DNA from: Harringtonia aguacate
Lineage: Eukaryota > Ascomycota > Sordariomycetes > Ophiostomatales > Ophiostomataceae
Length of the DNA stretch: 64,000 nt
Assembly (NCBI GenBank): GCA_014183095.1
Contig: JACCPH010000001.1
Span: 1,023,042 to 1,087,041, forward strand
Reading direction: 5' to 3'
In this document: piece by piece, positions 1 to 11,880 of the stretch
Numbering within the stretch: the first letter of the stretch is position 1
Layout of the letters: every line of letters begins with the position of its first letter
Notes under the pieces: model-generated
Databases searched by the model: none
Told to the model about the DNA's origin: nothing
The model's input: only the letters and a program-made list of their open reading frames with translations
Translations under genes and position numbers: made by a program

Positions 1-75
1 GGAGGCGGAGCCATGGCAAGGAATGTGTCCTGAAGAAGTCTGCACAGAGACTGAAAAAACAGGGGGTTGGGGGTT

Positions 76-95
76 GGGGGGGGGGGGGGGGGGGG
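76..95. repeat. G20 homopolymer
   Basis: An uninterrupted run of 20 G, preceded by shorter G runs split by TT. It could form a G-quadruplex and is a likely place for length errors in the assembly. Confidence 0.9.
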
Positions 96-132
96 TGTAA
101 GAAGTACAAGGGGGTGTCTCCTCGGTGTCGAG

Positions 133-164
<32 letters not shown>

Positions 165-165
165 C
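133..165. repeat. CAGG tetranucleotide microsatellite
   Basis: About eight tandem copies of CAGG in non-coding DNA. Confidence 0.9.
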
Positions 166-1492
166 AACTGCTCAAGAAGCAGCAATACTTCTGAAGCAGG
201 GAAGCGGTAGACGGTCGTCTGTGGTTGGCCGGTGGAGTCGAAGTGCACTTGTGCCTTGTGCACTTGTGTACTTGTAGTGTATACTGCTATAGGGCTTTCC
301 GGGAAGGGGGGTGGTAGTAGTCCACACCAACGGGTCAAATGGTGTACCGACAGCTCCAGCAAGTGTCTTGGGACGTTTGAAATGTGCCGTATCAGAGGCT
401 CTATGAGCAGAGCGGCTCGGGGGACGGGGACGGGGACGCAAGGTGAGATTGGTTCCGTGGCTGCACAAGAAAAGTGCAGATGCTGCACTCAGGACCACAG
501 AGGCCCAGAAACCGGGAACGAAGGGCGCCTGACAGGTGTCGGCGGATTCAGACAGGCGGGCTGCTTTGCCGTATTCCGCGTCTTGGGGGCGAGCAGGGGC
601 GAACCGAAGGTAAAAGGGTCGCACAGGGGGGGGGGAGGTTCCTAGGAAGGAAGGGAGGATTGAAGCTTGTAGTTCTTGTGGTTCTTGTGGTTCTTGTGGG
701 AGCAGCCGTGTAGACGGCCACGACAAGTAAATTCAAACAGAAGGGAGAAGGGGGGAGAGTAATGATTTCAAAAGATAGACAGTACGGCTGCAGAGAGAAT
801 TGCTGCAGGTTTGGTGAAGCTGGTAGGACAAGGAGATTGTTGCCAATCTCAGATCGAACGTTGACGTTGGGGTTGAGGAAGAGGGGAAGCTCAGGAGGGG
901 AGGGGGGGGGGGGGAGGTAAGAACAAGGCGACCAGGAGTGGCGAAGGCTTATCCTTTTATGAAAGTAGAAACGATGGGTGACGGGGAGGTAGTGAGGTAG
1001 TGTGAAGTGCGCAGAGTCCGCGCTGGCGTCGATTTCATGGACCGGCCTAGCTTCCGTAAAAGCCACCAAGCCTACCGCCATCATTAGGGGTTCAATTGGG
1101 ATATAATACACACGCGGGAGAGAGAGAAGGGGGCGGTGGCGGACGTGGAGGGAGGACTGTCTGGACGACTGGACGAATTGGGAGGGCTTCTCCATGCGGA
1201 GCCTCAAGTCATTTTATGTACTAGTACGTAGGATTCAGCAGGGGGGTGGGAGATAGGGGAGAACAAGGAAGGAGGGAAGGGGGGTGTGGCTCTCGGAGAG
1301 GGAGGGGGCGTTGATGGCAGTTCGGGTTGTATGGTTTGGCGTCTAGGCCTCCATGTCGGAATAGACGAGCAGACACGACCAGTCCGTTTTTTCACCTTTT
1401 TAAATAGAACGGCACAAGCAGGACGGCCAGTCGTGTCTGATCAGGAGGAGCTGGCGGGGCGCTGTCTGGGCGGACAAATCAGAGAGGAGAGA

Positions 1493-1605
1493 CGAGCAGA
1501 GTCGAGCAAGGCGACAGAGTCGAGCAGAGTCGACAGAGTCGAGCAGAGTCGAGCAGAGTCGAGCTAGGCGGCAGAGACGGGCAGAGACGGGCAGAGGCGA
1601 GCAGG
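1493..1605. repeat. GAGCAGAGTC-type minisatellite
   Basis: Imperfect tandem array of 9-11 bp units (GAGCAGAGTC, GACAGAGTC, then GGCAGAGAC variants). It keeps frames open on both strands, which explains the spurious serine/arginine-rich open frames here. Confidence 0.85.
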
Positions 1606-1887
1606 AGGAGCTGCAGACAGGACGAACTGGCTTGGGACAGCTGTTGTGCGAGTACACGTACACGTATCGTGTCTGTGTTCGTACCGGTACGAGGACCGCC
1701 CGTCCCAACTCGGCCGAATGCCAGTCCGTCCACTAGAATGGCGTACTATGGTTTGACCTCCTTGCGTGCTGGTCAAGGGTCCCTCACTGTGGACCAGGGC
1801 GAAAGCCCCTCCCCTCCCCGCTGCGACTGGCCCCTGTCGACGATTTGCGTCCTGGCAAAAGGCGGATACGTCCTGTACCTGTCCTGT

Positions 1888-1928
1888 AGTACTCGTAGTC
1901 TCGTAGTCTCGTAGTCTCGTACTCGTAC
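1888..1928. repeat. TACTCGTA / CTCGTAGT repeat cluster
   Basis: Tandem CTCGTAGT units flanked on both sides by the ACTCGTA motif that recurs across the non-coding parts of the window. Confidence 0.8.
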
Positions 1929-4124
1929 ATGTCCCAGCTGAAGTCTGAAAGCCAGAAGCGCAGAAGCAGCGAGACGCAAAACGGCGGAGGCGACACCGCT
2001 TCTCTCTTCTCTGGCTGACAGGTCAGGTTCGCCTTGCCGACACGATGGCATCGAGGCGTCCGGTGGACAAGGCGACAGGCGTCTGGACTGACAACGGAGC
2101 TAGCCAGCTGCAGCAGCAGCCAGGCGCACAAAGGCGTACATCGCACTCGAGCGCCAATCACGAATCGCAATCACGAATCGCGAGCCGCGACGGGGTGACC
2201 CTCTCTCGGTCGCTGCTCTCCCAGCAGCGCCGCCAATGTGGCTGTGGCGCAGGCGCTGTGCAAGGCGGACACGATGCCACTGCATGTGTACATACGGGTA
2301 CGGGGCGAGGAAGAGGACCACGACGACAATAGGCAGGGCATCCCGCGCTAACCCACACAACTCTGATCAGGCGGTCCTCCGCTAGTCCCAGCCTAAGTCC
2401 GCCTGAACGCCGCTCGTACGAGAGCGGGCACCGTTGGCACGTCTAGCGCCGTCTTGGCCGTCTTTTTCTCCATTTTCCTTCTTGTTTGTGTTGATGCTGG
2501 ATCCTTGCTTTCCTCGTTCCTCGTTCCGATGTACCTTGCTCCACAGTCCACGCGGAGGAGCGAGATAGACGGGTCCGGGTGCGGCCTAGCAAGATGGGCG
2601 GTGCGGTCGCTCGGACTCTGGACTGGAAACTTTCCTCGACAGCGGCTGCGCCCCCCTCATCCCTCTCCAGCGATCGTCGGTTGTGCTGACCAGACGCACG
2701 ACATGGTGACTCGAGAAGCTGGTCAGCCCGCCCGTCCGCCCGCCCGTCGTCGTCTCGTCTCGAGCCCGCTGACGGATTGGCCGCTGGTGCTGTCGACGCA
2801 GGCAGGGGGGGCGAAGGGGGAGGGGGGGCGGGGGCGGGGAGGGGTGATGGGCGTCGTCGCGGTATTCTCGCGGTCGCAATTCCGCCCTCGACGAGAGAGC
2901 ACCGAGACCACCACCTCCTCCTGGTGTTCCTGCTCGTATCTGTACGAGTACTTGCTTCTTACAACGGCCTGCTCGCTGACCGGCTGCGACCCCTGCCGAC
3001 CAAAACACTCCCCTCATCTCGCAGTTGGGCGAATCAGAAGAGCATTTTCCATGTGCCATTGCGAGTGTCGATCGACCGGACATGTCCTGTCAATACTCGT
3101 GTACTCCTCGTATGTATGTAACCATTCCTACCATCGTCAGACAGGGGAGGAGGGGGGGGAGGGTGGCCTGAAGAGAGGCGGCCAGGTCCTGGTAATCGGT
3201 AGTGGTGTGCAGTGGGTACAGTAGGTACAGTACGGGGCAGATACGAGAGCAAAGAAAGAGGTCACAAAAAAAACAAAAAAACAGATAGCGAGGACCCCAC
3301 CCGCGTTCAGATACTTTACGAGTACCTGGCCAGCTGACACGCTTTGGGCCAAGTTGCCTCCAGGCGAGCAGAGCAGAGCCTCAAAAAGTTTTCGCCCCAG
3401 GGATCCCCCCCTCTCCCCCCCTCTCTCCATGCCTCCTGGCATTCCCCGTCTCACTCTTCTCTCTTCGCGCGCTGCCGCTGGGGTGTGCAGCGCCATCAAG
3501 CACAAACGCCCACCTGCCGCGCCCGTATTCCTTCCCTCTCACCCCCNGGAAATGGTTGTCCACCAAACAAATACTACCAAATACTACAACAAGCAAAGAT
3601 ACTTTCAAATCAGCAAGATAACAGCCCCCCCCCTCCTCCCCCTCCCTACCCGTAGCTGCTGCAGAAACCGCTGTGCACGCCAAGTGCAATGCAGGTCCGC
3701 CGCCGCCCTGTCCTCGTCTTTTCTCCCCTTCTGGGATACCACACCTCCGAGCGTGTGAGCGCCACACACACACATACATATATAGCCGCTAGTAAACGCT
3801 TGAATGTGCACAAATAAGGGGCAGATGTAGGAAAACAGCCGCGGTGGGTAGGACTGCGAGCCCTGTCCCGTTCTCCTGGTGCTGGTGCTGGTGCTGGTGC
3901 TGGTACTATTGGTACTGCTGCTCATGCAGTCCTGCAGGCCATTCCAGCAGTGCCATTTTTCTCGGCGGCGGCTGCCTTGCAGGGAGAGAGCGCGCCTTCC
4001 CAGATGGGGGGGGGGGGGGGGCGCTCTTGCGTCTCACCGCACGGCGGCTTGCGCCCCTCCATCACCTGGGCAGCTGGGGTCTAGAACGGCAGGCGCTTGG
4101 GGGCCGAGATAATACAGAGAGAGA

Positions 4125-4142
4125 GATACGAGTACGAGTACG
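4125..4142. repeat. ACGAGT tandem motif
   Basis: Two and a half copies of the hexamer ACGAGT following a GA run. It belongs to the dispersed TACGAGTA motif family. Confidence 0.75.
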
Positions 4143-4410
4143 GGCAGGCGCTGCTGACGCCAGCTCCCCCGGCAGAAGAGTGAGATGCGTGTCTAGCACC
4201 GTCGCAGCAGCCGCCGCTCACAGCGCTCGCCCTTGTGCGGCGCGCTGCGCTCGGGGCCAATGCCGGCGCACCTCGGGCACCTCGCTTGTGTGCCGCGAAA
4301 CGACACCTCACAAGGACAGCGGCGAAAAATAACATAACAACATGGAAACAAGAATACAAAAAAGATCAGCATACAAGGTGGTATCTCTGGCACGCTCACC
4401 CATACACCAC

Positions 4411-4430
4411 GCGTACTCGTACTCGTACTC
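4411..4430. repeat. ACTCGT tandem motif
   Basis: Three tandem ACTCGT hexamers, the reverse complement of the ACGAGT motif, followed by AC and TC microsatellites up to about 4460. Confidence 0.75.
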
Positions 4431-6855
4431 CTACACACACACACTCTCTCTCTCTCTCGGATTCGACCGAAGGGGCTGTCCCCCCCTGCAGCGTCCAGGT
4501 CTCGTTTTTTTCCCGTCTTTTTGTTTCATTCTTTTTTTTTTTTATCTCTGTTCTTTTGGTTTCTTCAGTGCTGGGGTCTCGTCGAAATCAAGGGGGCTGG
4601 CGCCGCTTGCCCTTATTAGCTGGGCTTTCCGGCAGTCTCCACACCCGGCTTACCCTCCTCGCTTCCCGCTATGTACTTTGCCTGCAGGTGCATGTTGCGA
4701 GCGTGGTGGTGGTGGTGGTGTCCCCTGCTATTTTCTTTTCTTTTTTTGCGACCTCTTGGTTTTGGGAAATGTTACACGGCATCAGGACAAGGATGGAGGG
4801 GGGGTGTGGTTTTGAGCGATGCACGCAAAGGGGATGAGTTGCTGGGTGCTCTCTCATTTCTATTTGTACAAGCAATTGCAAGATGTTTGGTGGTTGCTAG
4901 CTCCCCCAGTGTGGAGATGCGTGGCAAACACCAGCCCAGCGGCTCGCGGAAGGGCCCTGGCCGACCTCCGCCAGCGGCGCCCCCTTGGGATCCGCAGCAC
5001 CCATTTTTTTTTTTGCCTTGTACCGCCGGCGTTCTTCGACGTTGGCGGCCTTTAGCAGTTTCTGGCGCCCGTTGGACGTTGGTGGGGCAGCCTAATAAGG
5101 GATACAGGTATTTTGTACTCGTACATGGCATATACACCGTACATTGTACCATTCGCCCGGTTCTTGCCTCTTGCTGCCTCCTGCTGCCTCCTGCCTCCTG
5201 TGGGCGAGGCTTCCTGGTCGAGGTGGTGTCGGGTTTCCGCATATCTTTCTGATCTGCAGACCGTTTTGCGCCTCGTACGAGGACCACGCGCCGTGCACCT
5301 AAAAAAAGGTCGGGACGGAAGATGCTGCCGTAGCGCAGTGGCAAACACCGTTACGCTGCAACATGGTAAGACGCCCTGAGACCGTGCCTGTCCTTTTTGG
5401 AAGAACTGCCGTACATACCTCGTAGGACCTGCCCGTTAAGGCGTGGCTAGCCTTGGCGGGCCAACCACCATCCACCATCAATGTCCGCCTGGTGCCCTGT
5501 CCTTTTGGAGGTAGGAGATAGGGACACGGAGACAGGGGCAGGGACACGGAGAGGCAGACGCAGGGAGACGGAGACGGATGGCGGGAGACAGGGAGCACAT
5601 GCGCACAAGAGATTTCCAATTTCGCAACCAACAGCGATCTGAACATGCAGACAAGAGGAGGAGCGGAAACAGGGGGAACTAGGCGACCGAGTGCCAAGGA
5701 GTAACAAGTACATGATGCCGCTCTGTGCATATCAGACGGGGCTGCGATGAGGAGCGTCCCCGTCCCAAGACGAGACCGAGACCCAGAATGGGTGCCCCTC
5801 GTGACGACGCGGCTAGCCTAGCACGCTGCCGCGCCCCCGAAAAAAGAAACACCACCAGCGCTAGTAGCGCCAGCAGCGCTAACGGCAGCGACTAGCAGCC
5901 AGAGAGGCGCAAAAATAAACCAGAGGAGGAGGGGGGGAGAGACTCGGACACGAGAAAAACGAGAAACTGTTTCGGCGCGGAATACAGACGGAAAAAAAGA
6001 AAAGGCATGCGGCGCCTGCGGTGATCGCAAACGGAATGGCGCCGCGAGCAGAGAAAGCCTATAGGAAACTACAAATAGAAATGCAACACTGCATTGGCGT
6101 GTCGGTGGCGCACCTCGTCTGCCTATTCGACCTGCAGGTCGTTCAGCTGGCTGTCTCAGGTGCGGGTGCGCCTGTCGTTTTGGGACTGCCCTGGTCGGAG
6201 AGAGAGAGAGGGGGGGTGAGAGGGAGCAGGGAACAGGGGCAGAGGGATCTTCATTGTGTTGTTGTGTTGATTGTATTGCTTGAGGTTGCTTGAGGTTGCT
6301 TGGGGTTGCGACCAGGGGGGGGAGGAGGAGGAGGAGGAGCGCTTGCACTCGCGCCACGTTTTAGGGGTGCGAGCACAAGTCATGCCGGAGAGACCGTCCA
6401 TTGCGGCCTCGTGCTCGTCCTCTGTGCGAGCAAATACGACGGCAGACTGCGACGACAGACTGCGACTGCGACGGCGATACGTGCTCGTGCCCATGTGCTC
6501 AGAGAAAATCAAATCACGGCACGGAGAATTACGCCGTCCTCCCATGTCGCAGCGAGCTGTCCAAGGTGGCAGCGGCGACGGGCGCTGCCAGGATCCGACT
6601 GGAGACGGTTGGAGAGAGAGAGAGAGAGCGACCAGGGCGGGTGGCGAGCTGAAGAGGATGTGCAGGTCATGCCGCCCGTCCTGCTCATCCCAAGCCCCTC
6701 CCCCCGTCTTGGATGTTTCTTCTCTGCCCCATCTGCTCTGGTCTATTGGTCACATTGGCCTCATTACCCCTTTCGGCCTTCTCTGTTTCGCTTGCTGGGT
6801 TGCTCTCTCCTCCCCTGATCCCTGCCCGGATTGCCCTACGGATGTACCAGGTACA

Positions 6856-6895
6856 GTTACGAGTACGAGTATGTAAGAGTACGAGTACGAGTACG
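6856..6895. repeat. ACGAGT motif cluster
   Basis: Two blocks of tandem ACGAGT separated by ATGTAAG. This is one of the densest copies of the dispersed motif. A T-rich run follows at about 6922-6938. Confidence 0.8.
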
Positions 6896-8085
6896 GATCG
6901 AAGGAGGATTGCGACTGGATCAATTTTTTTTTTTTTTTTGCTTTTTCCTGCCTCCAAGCCCATATTTCCCCATTGGTACATACGCATGCTTGCAGGGACT
7001 GCCCTGCTGCCCACGCGACGACCTGCCGCCACTTCCCAGCGCCCATGCCGCCCATCTATCTATGCTTTATCCACATCTCACGCACTCACACTCATTCCGC
7101 TCGCACACTCCTGAGTCCTGGGTCGCCGCCGGCCCCCAGATACGAGGAGAGCTGGTCCGATGCAGTCAGCGACGTCGGGAGAGGCCTGTAGCCCCCACCC
7201 TCGCTGCAACCGCCGCATTCACTTCAACTTTCAGCAGCGTCCCCGCTTGCTTGCTGCTTGCTGCTTGCTCTCTCTCCCCTCTTTCCCTCCCTCGCCTACC
7301 TTTGGGGCCTGCCTCCTTGTTTTCGTGACATGTATCTTACAATACTCGTTGTAGCTGAACCCAGAGCAACCCTCCATTACCAGCCGCACCACATGTCTGC
7401 AGTCAAATTCCTGACTCCGCCCCCAACCCTGGATGCTATCGTTCTCGCCGGTACCGATGCACTGATACGACCAGAATCGAGACGAAAATAGCGGCTGCTG
7501 TGCGTGTCGCAGACGGAGCACGGAGCGACTGCCTCATCCGGACTGGGACAGCCCATCCCATGGCCAAGTGCAGCGTGTGCGACTGGATCTCTTTCTCTGT
7601 CTCTCTCTCCGCATGTCTTGCCATGACCGCGCGATGCACACCCATCGACACAAAAAAAGGCACCCCATGAAACACGGCCAATACAAACGACAGGCGAATG
7701 AGGGCGACGCGGCAGGACTCGCCCCAAAATCCAACCCTGCAGCCCTCAAAGGCGACTTTGCAGCGCATGCGCATCCAATCACATCTCCGCATCCCCTAAG
7801 GACATGCAGCCCCTAAGGACAACGAGCACAGAGGGCCAAAAATAGGGAGGGAGGGGGGGGGGGGGGTATCGTGTGTCGTATTCCTTTAAACAAATGCCAA
7901 AGTCTATCCCAGACCCAGAAATCCATAAGCCATGAATGATTCATCATCCAAAAACGTGCCACCCTCTCCCGATCTGGTTCCGGCCCCCAATATCATCATG
8001 GTGTCTATTTGTAAGTCCATTGTTACTTGCTGCTGTCGTCGTCTTGTGGAAGTTGGCCCGAATGCCGAATCGCAATCACACCCAT

Positions 8086-11000
8086 CTACTCGGTGTCGCA
8101 GAACGTGCAGCGTTTGTGGCCGCACCCAGAGCAGCTGGTCTCTGCCCAGAGGGTGTATTCGTTGTCGTTGCAGTTGCACTGGAGAGCCCGAAACGTTAGT
8201 CTTTGCCATTGTGCCCAGAAAGAGGTAGCCTGAGAGGGGAGCGAGAATACGTACACAGAACCAAATGTCGGCTCTCTTTGATCGCTTCCTGTCCGATCCT
8301 GCCTTGCCGCCTGACTCCATGTCGTCGCTGCTGTACTTCTGTTGCCTTGAATCGTCCTCTGCATTGTCTGCGTCGGACTTCTTAGCAACGAGGTTGGGCT
8401 CGCCGTCCTTGTTGCGGACCCATTCGGTTATGTCCATTTTGTCTTGAGACCGTCCCATGAAATGGCAGTCAATGTGGTCGAAGCGCTTGCGGATGAAGCT
8501 GTAGGTCTCGTCGACGCTGCCAGAAGTGTCACTGTTGCTGTGACCACTATTGGCAGAGCTGTTGGCAGAGCTGTTGGCAGAGCTGTTGGCAGAGCTGTTG
8601 GCAGAACTGCTGATGCCAGGACCATTGCCGCCGTTTCCATCGCTGCCACCAACGGAGCTTTTGCTGGCCTCGCCAGCGCGTTGGCCTGGCTCTGGGGCCA
8701 TGTCTGTCTCGCTGACTGTCTGCTGGCAAAACCCGCACCAGAAATGCGGCTCATAGCTGGACCCAGATCGTGAATTGAGCGCTTTTCGCCTGATGACCGA
8801 GGAATTGAGAATTTGGTGGTCCTTCTTCAGGTGTCTTTTGAAGTCGTGGAAGCTTTTGAACGTCTTGTAGCATGGTTTGGGCTTCTTGTTGGCCTCTCCG
8901 GACGTCTCGCCGGACATTTTAGGCGTCTCCTTGCACCGCCATTTCACCGGCTTGATATGCTGGCTCGTCTCGTGACGTGTCCAGTCGTTCTTGCTGCCGA
9001 AAATCTGTTTGCAACCGGGAAACGTGCAGCCAAATGGTCGTGAGTGCCGTCTCTTGTGTTTTCTGTGCAAGGCGCTGTGTTAGCATGCCAAGGAGCCCCA
9101 AGTTGCTGGCTTCGCCGTCACGTCTAGACTTACGTCAGTGCCCCAGCCGTAGAGAAAGACTTGCTGCAGTCATTGAAACCGCATTCGAACCTCTTCCTCT
9201 CCGTGTCTGCCTCACCGCCCGCCTCTTTCTTCACTCGGCTGGCAAAAGAGGGAGACGGAACAGCAGCCTGCTTGGGTTCGTTAGGCCCTGCCTTCTGATA
9301 ACCGGCCCGTTCGAGGAGCTGTTCTAAGCGGCCACATTTCCGAATCTTCTCAATCATTTTGATCGCCTGATCTTCCGTCAATTCTTCCACGTCAATGACG
9401 TCGGTCTGTAAAGGCGAGTGGGTCGATGTCTTCGGGGGGCCATCCACAGCTTGTGCCGCCATATCCTGCGGGTTTGCCGCATTCGTGGACGCTGAATTGT
9501 TGGCAATGTTGTTTTGTCTGCTGATACCACGATTGCGATCGCCATCACCATCGCCGCCGCCGCTGGCGGTTAGGTCGTTGTTGTGCTCGCTTTCGTGGAC
9601 ACTTCCGGTCTCAACCTCGCCCCTTTCCGCTGCAGCTCCGTTCTCTTCCTCCGGTGTCTCTCTAGCATCCGGCTCTTCGTTGACGTCGCTCTGGTCGTCT
9701 CCATCGAAAACCGGCTGCTGGCATTCGACTGTCGGTTCTGGGGCAGCAGACCAGCCTCGAGAGAGAGGTGGGATCCTTGATGCAGCTCTCGTCCCCTCCA
9801 AGAATGTGCTCTCTGCAGGCCGGGCGCGTCTGAAGGGAAGGGGAGTCCTAGCCGGAGCACGACTCTGGAGCTTGCCCACCGCATTTTGCCGAGAGACCTG
9901 GTTGCCCTCTAGAGGGTGGTGGTTTGTCCGCCGTTCCACAGCGGCCATGGGCTTGGGGAGAAATGTCCTCCCATGGATCTCTGTGGAGGCTTGAATCTGC
10001 GGAGAAGGCCGGCTCACGGGGGTGGGTCGTCCAGGCGAGGGCAGCAGTCTGGCGGCCGTTCTGTTTCCTGAACTCGGACTCATAACCCCTCCAGCTGGAG
10101 AGACGGATGTCGCTAGGTCACGGTGCGAACTGGCCTGTCGGTATAGTTCAGGCGGCTCCATGTTTTCATCCAGAGCGGAGGGGGTGCCTAGAGCCGAGTT
10201 TCCGTGCAGGGATTCCAGAGCCGCAGCTAACTCAGGTGTCATGGCCATAGGCGCTAAATTATCTACAGCCGCTATGCTTCCCAACTCGTCGTCCCACGGG
10301 ATCACGGATGGTATGACAGAAAGCTGTGGAGCAGTAGACGAGTTGCCTGCCGGGGTAGATGGCGGTAGCAGACCGGCCAGATCGTTCTGCTGCCGAGGCA
10401 TGCGTCTGCAAGCCAAGATTAGCGCGCCAGGACGAAGCCAGTGTTGTCTCAGGGGAAGGGGGGGGGGGGGGGGGGGTGGTCTTTCTCATGAAACGGGGCA
10501 AGAACAGGACAGCACTCACCTGACAAAAAAGCAGCTGAGGTCGGATTTATACACTTTGTGAGCAGTGCGCAGATGGTTGCGGAAGTTGTCACACCGCGGC
10601 CGCTTTTTCCGCTCCGTTGCACAATCACCGAAGGGGCAGAGGTAGTAACCCCCGTTTAGCAGGCTTTTCTCTGGATGACAGCTCTTCATGTGCCTGTCAA
10701 GATCGTTGCGGGTTGCAAATTCCCTCTTCCCCTTGCAGTCTGGCACATCGCACTTGTGCGGTTGTCTGTGACGGTTGAGATGTTTGCTAGATAAAGGGGA
10801 CATGTTAACTTCTTTGCCTGCAATGCATCCCGGGCTTCGCTGCCTGGCAAAAACTCACTTGTAGTCCGACACTGACGTGCACACATGACTGCAACATTTG
10901 CATGGTATCCTCTTATTGCGTCCCCTGCTTTCGGCCCGTCCGTTGTTCTCGTCATCCACGACACTCCTGCCGATGCCGGCCAAGCTGCTCTGAAGATGAT

Positions 11001-11649
11001 TGCTGGCAAGAATGAGGCCACCAACATCAAAGGACGTGCCCAGGTGCTGCTGGCTGTCCACACCCTGTGCCCAGACGCCTGAGCTGCCGATGGACAAGGG
11101 TCTGTCGGCAGCACGGCTGAGAACGTCTTGTGAAAGCATTTGGCTCATTTGGGCATTGCCAAATCCAGAAATGCAGCTCTGGGTCTCCAGAGCATCACCA
11201 GAGACAGATGGATTTCCAATGCTCGGGCGTACACCGGCACTGGCCGTTCCGTACCCAGAATCCGGCATTGTCCCGGTCTCGGAAAGCGTTCCTGTCATGC
11301 GCCCAGATGGCTGTAGCAGTCTCCAACGAGAGCCAGCCTCGTCCAGGGCGTTCCGCGACCATTTTTCTGGAGCCCGGACAATGGTTGCGGTGATGGGGTC
11401 GTCTTCGGAGTGAACATAGTTGACGATTGAATTGAACCTCAGCGTGTTATCGTGCTGCCGGGCTCCGGGCACCGTGCCAGACGGCTGGCCGGAGAGGTTC
11501 AACGTCTGTGAAGCGCATGGCATATTAGAAGCTGAACGGGTCGTTTTCCACTTACGTGTTTTCAGACAGCCGACAGAAGAGAAGGGCCGTCGTGGCAGAC
11601 TTACCATGGACGAGGAGATGCCCTCAATAGGAAAAGGGATGAGATCCAT
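8086..11649 (-). CDS. C2H2 zinc-finger protein with C-terminal zinc ribbon
   Basis: Probable DNA-binding regulator of about 1,043 residues. Exons (minus, 5' to 3'): 11649-11605, 11505-10859, 10786-10520, 10405-9134, 9062-8255, 8178-8086. All joins are GT-AG and keep phase. Four introns are required to complete Cys/His modules; the 99-nt first intron is optional because it is in frame and stop-free. A first finger group (about residues 215-310) spans exons 2-3 and includes CDVPDC and CPFGDC. A second group (about 720-835) spans the exon 4/5 junction and has FECGFNDC and FGCTFPGC. Then come FWCGFC paired with RFDHIDCHF, and a final ribbon CCNC...CSGCGHKRCTFC created only by the last splice. Between these lie a Ser/Pro-rich region and a four-residue NSSA repeat. 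The ATG at 11649 is the first after a probable 5'-leader intron. The architecture is a known fungal-specific one; the target is unknown. Confidence 0.85.
8550..8608. repeat. 12-bp coding minisatellite (NSSA repeat)
   Basis: Five near-identical copies of TTGGCAGAGCTG inside exon 5 of the C2H2 gene. On the minus strand they encode tandem Asn-Ser-Ser-Ala units between the FWCGFC and RFDHIDCHF half-sites, so copy number changes spacer length without shifting the frame. Confidence 0.9.
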
Positions 11650-11704
11650 GATGGCTCCGTTCTCCGTGTCGCTCGAGGCAGCGGCGGCGGTCCCTTGCCG
11701 GGTG

Positions 11705-11880
11705 CTGAGACTTGTCAAAAGGAAGGAGTCAGGATTGGTTGGTATAGTAGCACGTGCTGTCCGGGAGAACCAGAAGCAATGTCGCCGCCGAGGGTCTTAT
11801 GCGAAGCACATGCCAGAGGTCACAGAGTTATGCCTGCGACAGCTTGCAAGTCTATCGTGGTTTGGACCGAGGCAACTTAC
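11705..11880 (-). other. Probable 5'-UTR intron of the C2H2 gene
   Basis: On the minus strand a perfect donor GTAAGT starts at 11880. An acceptor follows after a CTGAC branch-like element and a pyrimidine tract (AG at 11712-11711 or 11706-11705). I saw no ATG in the putative leader exon upstream, which makes the ATG at 11649 the first start after splicing. Inferred from signals only. Confidence 0.5.

Larger units (their letters stand above)
1..8085. other. Gene-free, repeat-rich block
   Basis: No open frame in this 8-kb stretch looks like a conserved protein or can be joined by splice sites into one. Many frames are open only because the DNA is GC-rich and low in complexity. The block holds purine/pyrimidine-skewed tracts, G homopolymers, CAGG and GAGCAGAGTC tandem repeats, CT and GA microsatellites, and several copies of a TACTCGTA/TACGAGTA motif. 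One ambiguous base (n) lies at 3547. The right end is the 3' flank of the C2H2 gene on the minus strand. I see no tRNA, rRNA or transposon coding sequence here. Confidence 0.6.

Noticed and set aside
2454..3224. 256-residue open frame on the plus strand
   Set aside because: Low-complexity composition, no ATG context or motif, overlaps equally long frames on the other strand.
5330..5400. tRNA-like A box (TAGCGCAGTGG)
   Set aside because: The A-box match is good, but no B box (GGTTCGANNCC) and no cloverleaf can be drawn in the next 70 bases.
8550..8608. CRISPR-like direct repeats
   Set aside because: Units are 12 bp without spacers, inside a coding exon of a eukaryotic gene: a minisatellite.
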